In this document: positions 1 to 11,879 of the stretch, piece by piece
How the letters are laid out: every line of letters begins with the position of its first letter
Position numbering within the stretch: position 1 is the stretch's first letter
Source: Owenia fusiformis
Taxonomy: Eukaryota; Annelida; Polychaeta; Sabellida; Oweniidae
Assembly (NCBI GenBank): GCA_903813345.2
Contig: CAIIXF020000047.1
Span: 88,413-152,412 of the forward strand
DNA: 64,000 nucleotides
Direction of reading: 5' to 3'
Notes under the pieces: model-generated
What the model was told of the DNA's origin: nothing
The model's input: only the letters and a program-made list of their open reading frames with translations
Databases searched by the model: none
Program-made: the position numbers and the translations under genes

Positions 1-863
1 AGATATCCTCATGTGACACATTGACGAGAAAGAGGACTGACATTTATCAAGGTAGGCTTAATATGTACGATACGGAAAACGTTCATTTACAAATATGTTA
101 TATAGTCATGGTAGAAATGATTGAAGTGTTCGATTTACTCAGTGGTCTGTTCCCTTATTTATCCACCAGGGGAACATGTATACTATACTCTAGTAAATGT
201 TTTATGTTGAGCGAAATCTCAGTGATCATTTGTTCCTAAATTATCTCATAAATTATGCCGTTTAGATTCTGAGAGAATAGAAGATGGTTTGTATGGGTTT
301 CCACTTTTCACAATGTTGTAATGGTTGCCATCTCATTTATTTGAATGGCGCCACTTGTTACTGGCGGCCATATTGTTTATTCAAATTGATTTGTAATTTC
401 TACCATTTTACGATAAGCATATGTAATAGACAAAGAAGAAATCGAATACAACCAGCAGCTAATTATATAAGCTTGCATGATGTACTATATCTGATCAGCT
501 CTTACATGTTTAGAAAGGTTGCCTGGGATAATTGGACTAGGAATTTTGCATATCCACCTACATGTATTCAATTTTGGATCAAAACGAAACCGAATTGAGT
601 GAGAAGTTTTCTAAAAGATTGCAATCCTAATAGTGAATGTGTCAACCGGTATTAAAGTACCGCATACATCATGTTCCTTATTATTTGTTCCAATGCAAAA
701 GGTGAAAATTTCAACCCTAGCAATCCTAGATGCAACGGGCCAGGAGTATCCCATATTTGTCTTGTTTGTTATAATGTATTATAAATGTAAGCGTGGAATG
801 TCAATTAAACCACGACGAACACAACTTTATGATCAAAGTTCAAAATAAAAAATCTTATTGCAG
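1..863. other. AT-rich non-coding sequence upstream of a possible exon
   Basis: I see no recognisable gene here. Short open frames (for example 284-598 and 633-848) encode low-complexity peptides rich in Cys, Tyr and Phe with no known motif. It is probably intron or intergenic sequence. Confidence 0.4.
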
Positions 864-962
864 ATACCGATCACGTTTACCTGTTCGAATGGGTAAGATT
901 CGCAGAACTCGAAACGCGCGAATGGTAAAGAATAACAATGGCCACGAGGAGATGGTACTCAG
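864..962 (+). CDS. possible 99-base exon, basic peptide (uncertain)
   Basis: The segment has an acceptor-like TTATTGCAG just before it and a donor CAG|GTATGT just after. In one frame (one base, 32 codons, two bases) it is open throughout and encodes a basic stretch with KIRRTRNAR. Such a sequence could be a juxtamembrane or linker region. It would be a symmetric phase 2-2 exon, which does not fit the phase 1 acceptor of the death-domain exon at 3146. It therefore cannot be spliced directly to that exon in frame. The polypyrimidine tract is poor. It could be a chance frame, an exon of another gene, or one joined through an unseen exon. Confidence 0.22.
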
Positions 963-3145
963 GTATGTACACGTACATTACTGTTTGTCAATATTTTGTC
1001 TGCAAGTGTGTGAAACAGAAATATTAATTGAGAAATAGTTGTTATACTAATTCATGGGACTCGGGGCAATGAAGAATTGAAAGAATTACCCATTCATCCA
1101 TGTTTGAATACATTAATATAAGTCAGCAAATGAGCTACCAAACACATTAGATTATTAGAATATTAAGTACCGTTCACTTTTTACCATTCCAATGACTTTG
1201 TGAATAATGGAATGTATGATATGTGATGTTAAAAATGTTTTACCTCCAGAGGAAAATTCCTCTTTGTTGTTTTATATTATAATTACCAAACTTTAACAAC
1301 TTTTCATCATTATAATTTTTTCTGGGATCCCTACATCTATTGCATTTTTGTCGAGATTTGATTGTAAGTCCCTGAGTTTGTTATCACATCTAACCAAGCA
1401 TATACACATACCCTATTACATAAAAACAATTCGTATGATTATTTTGAAATAATTCAAAACAGTTCACAACAAGTCCAAATTATTATTTAAATGTATTTGA
1501 TAGCTTATTCAATAAGATATTGTATTTCTGAAGACGATTAATGGAAGTCATTCTTCATGTTTTATTTGCCCTGGGTCCCCTGATTTTCAGTTTCTATGAC
1601 TGTTATTTCTAGATAAATGAGCCATGCCATAGAAAAAGTGGTCTTATCTCAGATTTTTTGGTTATCTTTAAAAGCATAAAGTGACCTTTCAAATAAGCCA
1701 TGGCTTAAAAAATTTTCCCTGCAGATATTGATCAAAAGACAGATTTGAATTTAGCACATTTTGCTTTTAATCTTGGGCACATTTTTGGCTCTGTCGCACA
1801 ATTTTAATTTTTGTGATAATACCGGTTTTCCTATTTCGAGGGTCAAATATTTCTGTCACACTTAATATTAGGTCATTGCATGGTATCCTGCATATTTTGT
1901 GAACATTTCATTATATCGTATCGTAACATAAAACTACTCTGAATGCCACAGTGATCATGGTATATCAATGGCCAGGCCTGTATAATCAGTTCAGCCTTCT
2001 GGATGATATTTCCCTCTGTACATCTCTTGGATAAACTCAATATACCATCCTCCTTAAGTAAATGATTATAACTCTAAGAGGAACCAAGAATAAATAATGC
2101 ATTTCACATGACATCGACTCTAAAGCCATCTAAAGTCATCTTTGTCGTTTTAAGTAAGTCACTTAGTAACAAATTTGCGCAAAAAGTGCCATAAGCTTGA
2201 CTTGAAACTAATTTCTTTGTCATAATTCTCTAGGAGTGAGATGGTTCACGAGATATGAAACCTAAAATCCATGGAGCTAAGATAAAATGTATCTCAAGTT
2301 TGAAGACTTCAAAGATACAAGCGAAACTCAAATTGTTCAATCCGCTTATTTGTTAATATTATGCATGGTCGTAATTAAGTCAAATTCTGTTTTCGATTAT
2401 GATGAACATATACAGATTGAGATTTTTTTTAATTTTCGTCAAAAAAGTGAGGAATAGCCACAAAAAAAACATGAAACCTAAAATCACGACTGTGCGACGG
2501 ATGCATTAAATTATCTGCTGGGGCATGAAATTGCATGCTCAATTATTAGAACAAATGCCCGCATCAGCTTTTCTCCCATGCCTCTTTGGATTTCTTTCAG
2601 GAATATAATAACCATGATTGCTATTGCACAAGTATATCAGACTCCTATCGAAACAAATCGAAAACCGATATAGTTAGTTTTAACTTTATCTGCTTTGTAG
2701 CCTGCTGTTCCCCCTTGTCATGCCCTTTCTCTCAAAATCTCCCTCTAGTACCAAATAAATTATATTATTTACTCATTTGGTCTCTATTTACCTGTACATG
2801 TAACAAGGTAACATTCACAATCATATACAGTAGAATACATAGGCAGCTCCCCAAATGCATCAGCTTGTAACAACAAACAATCATTTATTATAATATATTG
2901 TTGATTTGGGATGAACACCTGCTAAAAGTGTTACCCACTATGTGTGTTATTACAAATGAATAAAAACAAACAAAAAAACAAGCAAGAAACAAACAAGCGA
3001 AAGAACAAACAATGTCCAAGTCCTTTCACAACGACAATAACACGATAACAATTACTATTATCATGATTTTTATGAAAACTGCCTGCTTCTCAAATTCAAG
3101 ATGGAGATACTTTCTAACATGTTTAATGCATTACATTTTGAACAG
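963..3145. other. non-coding sequence before the death-domain exon
   Basis: No gene is recognised. The stretch is AT-rich with stop codons in all frames. A low-complexity purine-rich run of CAAACAAA type lies at about 2955-3012. It is probably the intron preceding the death-domain exon. Confidence 0.5.
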
Positions 3146-3400
3146 ATGAATTGGATGACTTTTACCTGCGTCAAATTGGAAGGGAGTTGGGTGAAGATGT
3201 TTATAAAGTGGGTGTCTGTCTTGGGCTCACGGATGCAGAGATTGACAACATAAAGAGGAGTAATCCACATGATGAGGAACAATGGGGAGTCAAAATGCTC
3301 TATAAGTGGAAGCAGAGACAACCCAAGGATGTCAACCAATGGGGAGTACTGTTTGATGCCCTCAGAAAGGCAGGAAGAGATGATCTTGCTCGTCGTACAG
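3146..3400 (+). CDS. death-domain exon (first exon of the Death-GTPase gene seen)
   Basis: This is a complete 255-base exon with acceptor TTTTGAACAG before 3146 and donor ACAG|GTAACA at 3401. Both ends are phase 1. It encodes about 85 residues with the pattern of a death domain. An early IGRELGEDVYKVG block is followed by LGLTDAEID (the helix 2-3 signature), then NPHDEEQWGVKMLYKWKQR, and ends in LFDALRKAGRDDLARRT. Death domains form six-helix homotypic assemblies in apoptosis and innate immune signalling, so the product is inferred to be an intracellular adaptor-like protein. The domain fills the exon almost exactly. No start codon is visible, so upstream exons must exist. The next convincing large coding exon is 58.9 kb downstream (62317) and has the matching phase. 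Confidence 0.88.
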
Positions 3401-4490
3401 GTAACAGATGTTAACCTTAAAACAGTAAAACGGTTTGGGTCGTTAAGAGAATGATAGTATACACATCCAATGTCAATGACTTGTCTCGAGCTGGTTGTAA
3501 AAAGTAACAAATCTTCATGAAATAACGGTAAAACGTGTAGGGCTCAATAAGATAATGACATGAGTAGGCGCATTCAATGTTGATGACTTGTCTTAGACTA
3601 TTCTATACGGTCCGTAATTTCATGCATTGTAAATGTTGGAAAATCAAACGTAAAATGACAAGTTGTGGATATCATTGTCAAAACATAAAACATATCATGT
3701 TGAGAATCTATATATTATGTTGAATATGTACAAATATCCATATGGGTTGAGAACAAATGCCCAATTTAATTTTCAATAAGTTGATGAAATGTAAATAAAA
3801 GAACGGTAGTTTTGGGGGTCCATATTAACAGAGATTAAGATTCAAATGAAATACTCAGGTATTCGTCGAAAATCATTTCAATAAGGAGGAATGTATATCA
3901 ATAGGGCATAGATACAAGTTGATTAGTTATATGAAAATGTAAGCAATTTTAGAACCAAATGTTTTATATTGTCCCATGATTTGCTCCGTAATTATACAAT
4001 TTTGATCACGATTAAATGACAACATATTCTGGTAATATTGACTAGTCTAAGAATAGCTTTTTCAGTTACGTTTTGTTGACGCCCCTTTAGATATAATTAT
4101 TGTTGTAATTCAACAAAGGATCATGATCAATTCAGGAGAGAGATGGCTCTAATGTTTTGCATTGCTTCCCTATTTATAGATCATATTCAAAATGCTCCCT
4201 TAATTCATTAAAGTAAGTTTACATAGTGAGATAACAAGATGCCAGACTTCTCATATGTCACTCAATCATTTTATTCATTCAACAATCATATAATTTACAT
4301 GACCAGGATAAAAGTTGACATTGCGGGAATAACACTAGGCATAATGAATTGTGTCTAAAGTTTAGTAAAAGGGTAAAGCTATGCGTGAAAAGTTCGATTA
4401 ACATATCTTTGTATTCTTCTTGAAAATAATAATATCTACATAGCGCCAATAAGAACACCCCCTGATTGTCTGAAAAATTGTGGTGATAAG
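3401..4490. other. start of the giant intron; M5-type repeat module
   Basis: Sequence around 3630-3910 (motifs TATAAAATGACAAG-like and AAGGAGGAATGTATATC) recurs near 16510-17170, 22090, 25510-26160, 42220-42670 and 53260. It belongs to the intronic multi-kilobase repeat unit. I see no gene in it. Confidence 0.55.
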
Positions 4491-4494
4491 AAGA

Positions 4495-4690
4495 AAAGTA
4501 CAGCTCTCAAAACTGTTTCTCCATTTTTTTCAATACATAGGAAAACATTCTTAATTCTTATGTTCCTTCCCTTTCCATTATTAGGTACATTTTCTTGAGA
4601 CATCAAAATATCTGTTCAGCAATCTTTCCCTTACCACTATTTTTGACTATTTTAAGCCACATTTGTGAAAGAAATGATGGTCCCCCAGGG
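4495..4690 (+). repeat. remnant of a mini-exon unit flank (C type, exon lost)
   Basis: The stretch matches the sequence upstream of the C-type cassettes at 9911, 27944 and 44251. Shared features are TTTTTTCAATACATAGGAAA, ATCTGTTCAGCAA, TTTTGACTATTTT and AGCCACATTT. The homology stops at about 4675, before the position of the exon. It is the most upstream trace of the array. Confidence 0.6.
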
Positions 4691-5444
4691 ATTATGGTCC
4701 CCTTTCTTAACGGCCCTTACTGGCCCTGATTGCGAATAAGATAATGAGGGAAAGAGTTGTATTTAGGTCACCATATAAATTGTAACAGCTCCGGTCTTAA
4801 TCCCGAAACTGCCACGTACGGGCTGCCCAATCAATCAATTAATCAATACTACAACAAAGCAACCCGTACAAACAAACAAACAAACTGGACCGAACGAGCG
4901 AACAAATTGTAGCGTGGTAAGCTGAACGGTCATGGCAACGTAGTGAATCAAATTTGAGCTGAAAGTGATTGATAGCTTGACTATATGCAAGGTGCTGCCA
5001 TCTTTGAATATAGATAAACGTTGAAAACACTAATTGAACAAGAATGATTTGGAACAGAATGAAGAAATGAAGTTAGGAAGATATCAGAAAGTTAATCATA
5101 GGGCCATTTTACTGTTATTCCATCTAAACCATCGATCAATGACTACAAACAATCAACACGACAAATCAAGTAAAGTTTCAAAGTTCTATTATAAACAAAT
5201 AATTAGATCTGACCCTACATAAGTCTCATCAAATATAAATCAATGCAAATTACATGGCTCTAAAAGCAAAATCTGACCCTAGTCGAACCTGACAAATAAC
5301 AAACAAATTACAAAAGTCTTAACTAAGATGGCGACTATATTTCAGCCCTCATGATCAAAACAACATCGAGCTTAAGTAAAGCGATTGTCAAAAGGTGGCG
5401 CTTTGTAAATTCTCACCTGCGCATACCCTGCGTGCAGAGTCTAG
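4691..5444. other. non-coding intron sequence
   Basis: No gene or structured element is recognised. A short (CAAA)n run lies at 4866-4884. Confidence 0.4.
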
Positions 5445-5530
5445 TTAAACTCATTTAGTACTAAACTTTACTGAAAAGGTGTACGCGCTAAAATTTTAGT
5501 ACTCGGCATATCTCCTTGTGAACTGTGGAA
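5445..5530. mobile_element. fragment of the GAGTACTC-type MITE
   Basis: The stretch TTTACTGAAAAGGTGTACGC through TAGTACTCGGCATATCTCC matches the right end of the element at 29428-29762 and the truncated copy at 31199-31475. As there, the following bases read TGTGGAAAGATCTT. Confidence 0.55.
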
Positions 5531-5639
5531 AGATCTTCTTCCAAGACGAAGTTTTGGAGATCTATACAAACATAAAGATCAAAATTAAATGTGTAATTCT
5601 AAGATATTCGTCAAAATAAAGACTGTCAGATTGTAGCAT

Positions 5640-7190
5640 AGAATATCATATTAATTGCCATATAGCGGGGTGCTGTGGGCCTTTGAAACTATGTTAAAAC
5701 CACGACGGAGACCATTTAGTACATGATTAAGTAACCCCGTTTGGTTGCGAAATAAGGCATAATTCAAACAAAGAAAAGTTAATGGGCGTTGTCGGGAAAG
5801 TATTGGTAATAGTTGAATTAGGAACGAAAATTCTGATGTCTTGGGCTTTGGAAAGATGAGCTGGAAGATGGGGTCTGTGACACGGGTTTGTTAGGTCTGG
5901 TCACTGAGATGCTTGTGTTATGATCCAGAATCTTGTGGGGGCTTTGTATCCTGGGAAGCTACAGGTATGTTGTTTCCCGCCCGGTCATGGGTTGGTGCAT
6001 TTTCCGTTGTTGAAATCCCGACAAATTATCATAGGTCGGTTAATACTGGAATCAGTAGTAGGGGGAAGAGGGTTAATCGCCGACTGGTTGTTCCTGATAT
6101 ATTTGTAGGGGTTCAAGTTTGATGATTTTGGGCACTGGGTTTGATTAGCATGTAGTGTCCAAAGCCGGAGCAAGCGTGGCAAACGACTTTTCTTGCTTCT
6201 TGCTTGAAATGCTCATCAACCAGGTCCCGTGCGTGTTCTGCCCAGGAGTGGTCGGGGTAATTGTAAACAAACTACCGAAATTCATTGTCATATCCAATCC
6301 ATGCTGACGGGTTGTAAGCTTCGGCTTCTGCCTTGTTGGCGATAAATCGCATGTACTTGGCAAGGGATGGGGCTTGTGTTGGGTGGTAAAACGATCTATG
6401 TGCAACCAATGCAGAGAAGCATCTCACCCACATCTCGAATGAGTGAATCTCCTTCTTTGGTTTTATGGCCTTCATGTGCATGCAGCCCTCCTCGTTGTTA
6501 TAATTGCACTGGTACCCGTGTACGTGCTGTTTGTGAAGCAGCAGCTTTGAAGCAGCAGCTTTTAAACTATTGCTGATATTCGTTTAAGTTAACGAATTTT
6601 GTAATGTCAGCAGCGATATCTAGCGCCTTTTTTGAGACCAGTGGAAGTCTCAGAATGGAGGGAGCCGGTTGGTGTCCCTTGCTTACTGAAGGGTCTGTCG
6701 GATCTAAGGCACGCAACTTTGATTGTGAAGAGCCGGAATTTGGCATAATGGGGAGGTTCGCTTCGGAGAGAGCGTATATAGTAGAGTCCTACATGTGTCT
6801 TGTTGGTCTGCGACTTGGTGAGAATTGTTTCTCGAACGAGAGTCGTTTATTAGGGACGATTCGAAGAGACTTCAGGTCATCCTTGGACACATGGAATATC
6901 TTATTTACCTGGGGTAGGTCCAGAGTTGGTGGTTGTTGTTGCTGAAGACTTCTTAGCGGCGGGCCTTTCCTTGAATGGCTTCGTTTGATTCCTTCACCTA
7001 GTCCACACATGATATCCTTTTTTGTCTTTAAAATCGCCTAACAGTGACAATAACTTTAACTGTACGGTTTTGCATAAAGTGAAGACGCTTGTATGTTGTT
7101 TGTTGTCTGGCTGATCGAAATCAAGACCTAGAACGTGTGGTAAGGTGGGCAAATTGATAATGGATGTCCAAAAGGCGATTGACCAATCCC
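5640..7190 (-). mobile_element. decayed retroelement gag-like region, copy 1
   Basis: On the minus strand a coding-like region starts near 7010 (N-terminus MCGLGEGIKRSHSRKG) and runs to about 5880, broken by stops and frame changes. It includes a stretch resembling a CCHC zinc knuckle (about 6130-6184). A second Cys/His-rich motif, ICRDFNNGKCTNP, follows at about 5990-6030 and then meets a stop. Cys/His motifs of this kind occur in gag-like ORFs of tyrosine-recombinase (DIRS-like) retroelements; that assignment is from family memory and is tentative. No reverse transcriptase or recombinase is visible. The same region recurs at 31475-34560 with the same flanks, so copy 2 may come from duplication of the surrounding unit. 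Confidence 0.5.
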
Positions 7191-7649
7191 ATTAACCAAG
7201 TTTTAATTCAAAAACATAACAATTATTATCGCATTTGTATTGTCATCACGGCATCAATATAATACCTAATTAGTATGACTTGTAATCTAGAGATGGATAC
7301 TAAATTCGCAACGATTCCCTCATCAGATTATATTTCATAATCAAAATGCTCAATTTCATCAAAAGCAACATATGGTTCACAAATAATGGTTATTTGTTTT
7401 TCCTAATAGTCTACTTAAAGGGATTTAAAGGTATTCGAAATGCTCCATTTCATCAAAGGCAACACATGGTTTACAAATAACGATTATTTGTTTTTCTGTC
7501 TTTACATATCACATCCTATTATTCCTTCTTATTTGAGCGAATATCGGTTACATTTTCCTGAAAATAAAAAAATGTGTTCAGAAACCTTACTGTAACACAA
7601 CTTTTGACTATTCTGAGTCACATTTTCAAGATGTAATCGCTTATATAAT
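7191..7649 (+). repeat. intronic unit sequence leading to the D-type cassette
   Basis: The segment carries ATTATCGCATTTGTATTGTC, AAAATGCTCCATTTCATC and TTTTGACTATTCTGAGTCACA. It recurs at 22230-22440, 23470-23700 and 34565-34895. No gene is present; it is the conserved upstream flank of cassette D. Confidence 0.6.
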
Positions 7650-7682
7650 AGTCCAGAAGAAAGGAGATTGAGCACAAATTAG
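7650..7682 (+). pseudogene. mini-exon D1 (degenerate)
   Basis: Aligned with the intact cassettes, this stretch reads in phase 1 as E-SRRKEIEHKL, with no stop. The CAG acceptor is lost (ATAATAG context) and the donor is AT instead of GT (G|ATACGTATTTG). It should not be spliced as a standard GT-AG exon. Sister copies lie at 15297, 23706 and 34896. Confidence 0.6.
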
Positions 7683-8291
7683 ATACGTATTTGTAATGCT
7701 TGTATCTTTTATTTTCGTTCGATCCTTTTAAAAGCTGGTGATTCTAAAGATACCTTACTTTTAAATGATCAATCATCATCAGATCCATGTGGATCACATA
7801 CATTCGCTACACAGTCTGCATTTTGACCCCTTTTGATCTCATACTATCTATGATTTTTTATCATGACTGTTTGCCTTAAATAGTGAATGATTAAAAAACA
7901 TTTTGAAAGAAAAAATAACGTTACACTTTCATTTATAGCACACATGTTATATCACTTATATTAGTCTAAAAACAAACCAACTAATTGGTGGTCTACTTAA
8001 AGGGGCTAGAAAGAACATAGATGGGCCTCGGGAGTTAGTTTTTGCTTTTAGAAACAAAACGCATTTGTATTGTCATCACGGCATCAATTTAATTCATCCT
8101 TAGTGTGCCGCCCCCCCTCCTTGGACGGGCCCTAAACATTTTTTGGGCCTTCTTATTTAAATGAATATTGGTTACATTTTTCTGAAAATTCAAAATTATC
8201 TGTTCAGAAACTTTTACTGTAACTGTATACTACTTATGACTATTTTCAGCCATATTTTCAGGATGTGATGTGGTTTAATTGATTATTTCAG

Positions 8292-8321
8292 AGTTTAGAA
8301 GACAAGGGGAGCGCCTGAAGG
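8292..8321 (+). CDS. mini-exon A1, intact 30-base cassette
   Basis: The acceptor is TTGATTATTTCAG and the donor is AAGG|GTATGT. With phase 1 at both ends it reads E-FRRQGERLK. It would insert ten residues, five of them basic or amide-rich, between the death domain and the GTPase. The upstream flank (ATCTGTTCAGAAAC, TTTTCAGCCATATTTTCA) and downstream flank (GTATGTATTTGCAATGATTG) are the ones shared by the whole array. The peptide resembles mini-exon F (46132), which begins D-FRRQVEE. The exon is very short, so inclusion in mRNA needs RNA evidence. Confidence 0.55.
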
Positions 8322-8419
8322 GTATGTATTTGCAATGATTGTATCTTCTATTGTCGTTCGACCTTTTCAAACTACTGATATTCTAAACATATCTTACTTT
8401 TAAATGCTCCATCATCATC

Positions 8420-9080
8420 TGTCAGGATATACGACTTCTCTTTTGACATTAAAATATATAAATATTCAAATATTCACTGATCATGATCACCTGATCACTG
8501 ATGATTCACTTTTTATGGAGCGATATTTACTCGTCTCATTTGATTTGGTAATTTGAGATACAACGTGTCGAAGAGAGCCAGATGAAAAGCGCAAGTAAAA
8601 TATAGTTTAGTTTGTCTACCCCGATTAAAGTGTTCTCTTTGCTTTTTTCAAATTTTGGCTTTGATAAGGCAAACCTAACCCACAGCTGAAACCCATTCCA
8701 AATTGTGTAGTTTGATACCTTGATGAATTGAAGATGACAATAAGGACTTTGTCAGCAGTGTCCTTTCATTTTCTCTTGTTTTCTTTGACAAAACACTTAC
8801 CAATGTAATAATAGATTGATTACTCGAAACAATGCTTCATATCTGCATTTTTAGCATTTATATATGGGTCTCTTTTCCTGCTGTCTACCATTTTTTTAGT
8901 TGGATACCTTGATGAATTGAAGATGAAAACCAAGTCTTATATCATCAATTTCCTTACCAATTCTTTTGTTTTATTTTACAAAACCCCTTTTCAATGTAAT
9001 AGAGTGATTGATTACTTGAAATAATGCTTCATATCGGCAGTTTTTCAGCATTTATATCTAGGTCTGAAATTGTCCACCAT
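8420..9080 (+). repeat. M6 module of the intronic unit
   Basis: The segment carries ACTTCTCTTTTGACATT, GAGATACAACGTG and a GATACCTTGATGAATTG motif present twice (about 8713 and 8900). It recurs at about 26545-27030 and 43050-43700, always just upstream of a C-type cassette. No gene is seen. Confidence 0.6.
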
Positions 9081-9423
9081 TTTGTATTGTATTGTATTGT
9101 ATTGTATTGTATTGTATTTTGTTTACCACCAATGAAGGTGAGCAATACCTCTTGGGTATGTCCCGTATATATACGGTCGTAATTTACGTAATTTACATGG
9201 AAGATAGACCCAGAAACCCCTCCTTGGAGGAGCCTTGTGTTCTTTTATGTGCACTTATACATAGACATACAAGTACACACCACAGCCTTTTGTACGAGTT
9301 GCGGACCACTCAGTCAAACACCCTGAAGTACTTCACGCAAACAAGCAAATTTAGTCTTGCCTGAACCGGGGATCGAATCCGGGACCTATTGCGTAAGAGG
9401 TACCTGCGCTACCGCTGAGCTAC
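9081..9423 (-). mobile_element. tRNA-derived SINE with pentanucleotide tail
   Basis: Read on the minus strand, the element starts near 9422 with TAGCTCAGCGGTAGCGC, a good tRNA A box. A B box, GGATTCGATCC, follows at about 9370-9382. A non-tRNA body leads to a tail of ATACA repeats at 9083-9118. A paralogous site lacking the insertion is at 43685-43720, where ACCATTTTGT runs directly into CAACTACAAGAAATTG. The tRNA-like part alone does not fold into a full tRNA with standard length, so it is a SINE head rather than a tRNA gene. Confidence 0.75.
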
Positions 9424-9714
9424 AAGAAATTGAATGGTTCACATTTGTGGGGAAGTTTTGCTATCACTAAATGTCAAAAATAAGAAAAGGGCAAAACACC
9501 CCAACATTCATGGGGGTAAGTTTGTCAATACATGAAACAGTATAGAATATCATATAATGCAGCAGGAATAACACGATTAAGAGCTGTGCGAGTAAAGGTC
9601 GCTGAACATATATTCTTCTAGAAAATGTACCTAATAATGTGTTCAACTCCAAAACGAAGTCCTCGTGTCTGACAAAATATGGAGGTAGTAAGGAGGAAAG
9701 TACACTCAAACCTG

Positions 9715-9910
9715 TCTCAAATCTGTTTTCCGTTTTTCAATACATAGGAAATTATTCTTAATTCTAATGTTCCTTCTCTTTTGAACTTATGTTGGGCATA
9801 TTTCCTTGAAATATCAAAAATGTATGTTCAGCAACCTTTCCTGTTTCACTGCTTTTGACTATTTTCAGCCACATTTTCAAGATATGATTTGTTTTAAATG
9901 ATAAATTCAG
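9715..9910 (+). repeat. C-type cassette upstream flank
   Basis: The segment contains TCTCAAATCTGTTTTCCG, TTCAATACATAGGAAA and ATTTTCAGCCACATTTTCAA. It is shared with 4495-4690, 27745-27943 and 44040-44250. Confidence 0.6.
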
Positions 9911-9936
9911 CGAGGATCCATTTACTGACTTTAAGG
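9911..9936 (+). pseudogene. mini-exon C1 (degenerate, shortened)
   Basis: It has acceptor AAATTCAG followed by CGAGGATCC, but lacks about 16 bases present in C2 (27944) and C3 (44251), which shifts the frame. The donor position reads GG|ATACGTATG, with no GT. It is not expected to be used. Confidence 0.6.
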
Positions 9937-10502
9937 ATACGTATGGGTATTGGCAGTGCTTGTATCTTCTATTGTCGTTCATCCTTTTCACAGCCCTGAT
10001 TATATTTGAATCACATCTTACCTTAAAACAATCGATTATCATCCCATGAATTGGGGAAAACAGCATTCACTACAAATTCCATTTTTAAAGTTGAACCTAT
10101 GATCTGACTCTAACATTTATCTTAATTCTTACGATGACTGTTGGCCTTGAAAGGGTGTTTGGCGTAGCTTTATAATAAGAAACAGTAACAATAAGTAACT
10201 TTCTGGAAAATAATGATGAGGTTGCATACGTACATGTAAAGGAAATTGAGTAGTACACTAGTATAATATACAGTTGTATAAAAAAAAAGAAAAAAAAAGA
10301 AAGATCGAGGGTTGATTAAACATATTCTTTCTTATCATTATTACACCTCGTACCTAAATTCCAATGTACTTTCCCTTTCAGCGAAGTTTAGGTACAATTT
10401 CCGAAATATTAAAAATATCTGTTCAACAACCTTTCCCGTACCACAACTTTTGACCATTATGAGCCACATTTTCAAAATGTGATGTGGTTTAAATTATTTC
10501 AG

Positions 10503-10537
10503 AGTACAACATGTAAATCGACCCCGGTTTGATTTTG
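10503..10537 (+). pseudogene. mini-exon B1 (degenerate)
   Basis: The acceptor AAATTATTTCAG is intact and the donor TTTTG|GTCCGT is weak. In the phase required by the gene the frame meets TAA after AC-ATG. Sister copies at 28464, 31021 and 45586 differ by small indels, so the frame is not conserved. Confidence 0.6.
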
Positions 10538-10849
10538 GTCCGTATTGGCAATGATCGTATATTATTTTTGACTTTTCTAACAATGCTGAGTAATTTTTAA
10601 CATAAATTTGAATCTCACCTTCACTGTTCAACAGCTGGGTGACCCTAACTGCAGGTAGTGCCATCCAAGATGGAGGCCAATTTAATGCATTTTGAAAACT
10701 TACCTTTTCGATCTCATACTATCTTATGATTTTTAGCTGACTGTTTAAATGAGTTTGAAACATTTTGAAAGAAAAAATAATGTTATGATTTCATTTGATT
10801 TATAGCACACCATTTAGTCTAAAACAAATCAACCAATCCCTAATGGTCT

Positions 10850-11330
10850 ACTTAAAGGGATAAGAAAGGGAATATATGGGCATTGGGAGTTAGTATTAAC
10901 AATTATTTTTGCTCTCTCCATTACGTCATTTCACTTTCACACATTTTTCAAAATGTCCAATATTTCTAACTCCCTTTCATCGCAATTCTTCAAGTCCACG
11001 CTTTTCTGACAATAAATGATTCTAAAGGAATTTCTGCATTTGGGGTATTCAATTGCGTCTATACTTAAATAGATGTCTCATTTCAGAAAAAGGGATATGA
11101 GGGTTGTAAAAAAGAGCATTAGTTTGATTTTCTAATATTATGTTATGTTATGACCCTAGAATATGCTATAGCGTATGAGCAAAGAATTGATGAGTCTTTA
11201 GTTTTTGGCAATATACATTAAATATTATTATATCACTGTCATAGTTGTACTTTTGCGATTTGTCAAAACTGGATCACATGTCATGAAATAATAGACGATA
11301 TTCACTGGCTTTGCTTACATGGCTTATCAA
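10850..11330 (+). repeat. M2 module of the intronic unit
   Basis: The segment carries GTCTACTTAAAGGGAT, AAAATGTCCAATATTTCTAA and GAATATGCTATAGCGTATGA. The module recurs at about 14265-14640, 29870-30500, 48090-48380, 52750-53180 and 58510-58700 with 60470-60700. It is non-coding. Confidence 0.6.
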
Positions 11331-11355
11331 ATTAGACAACTGGCGAGCAATGACT

Positions 11356-11779
11356 CAGATGCGAGTAGGTAGTTACCAGTTTCACCACTAGGTGGCTCGT
11401 TCGGGTCAGATAGCATGGCGGGTATAGGAGAAAGTTCCCTTTAAATTAATATTCATCTTTTTAGCAGTTCAATTTTCATATCACCCTTATGTATCTAATA
11501 GCTATGCAAATTAAAATATGTCCAGTTAAAGAAAATATTATCTGTCCATTACAAGAAAAGATATTTAACTTTTTGTGATTTTTAACATGGGCTCTATGGG
11601 GAATCTCCCCGAACTAGAAATTACATTTTCAAAAAAACTAAATTTTCAAAAGTTGATAAACAATTTCTGTAACCATATTTCTAGACGTATATTTACTTGT
11701 AGATTTCAAATATGATATCGCTTTGACTGAATTCTGAATATTTAATGACGTAAATCAAGATTATATCTAATCTCATCTA
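11356..11779. mobile_element. CAGATGCGAGTAG MITE, copy 1
   Basis: The left end is CAGATGCGAGTAGGTAG and the right end is a degraded CTAATCTCATCTA. The internal sequence (ACCAGTTTC, GGGTCTATGGGGAATC-like) matches copies at 13767-14230 (inverted) and 37105-37498. It has no coding capacity. Confidence 0.6.
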
Positions 11780-11879
11780 GTCTATTAGCAATATTCACCA
11801 CTTGGTTTTCGAAATGCATCCATTTCGTTCAATGTCTATCCAGAAAATAATAATGGCATGTAAACGCATAGTTTTTAAC

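Noticed and set aside
6604-6945. 113-residue frame on the plus strand
   Set aside because: It is the antisense shadow of the gag-like relic on the minus strand.
9366-9423. functional tRNA gene on the minus strand
   Set aside because: The A and B boxes are present but there is no complete cloverleaf. It continues into a SINE body and a pentanucleotide tail.
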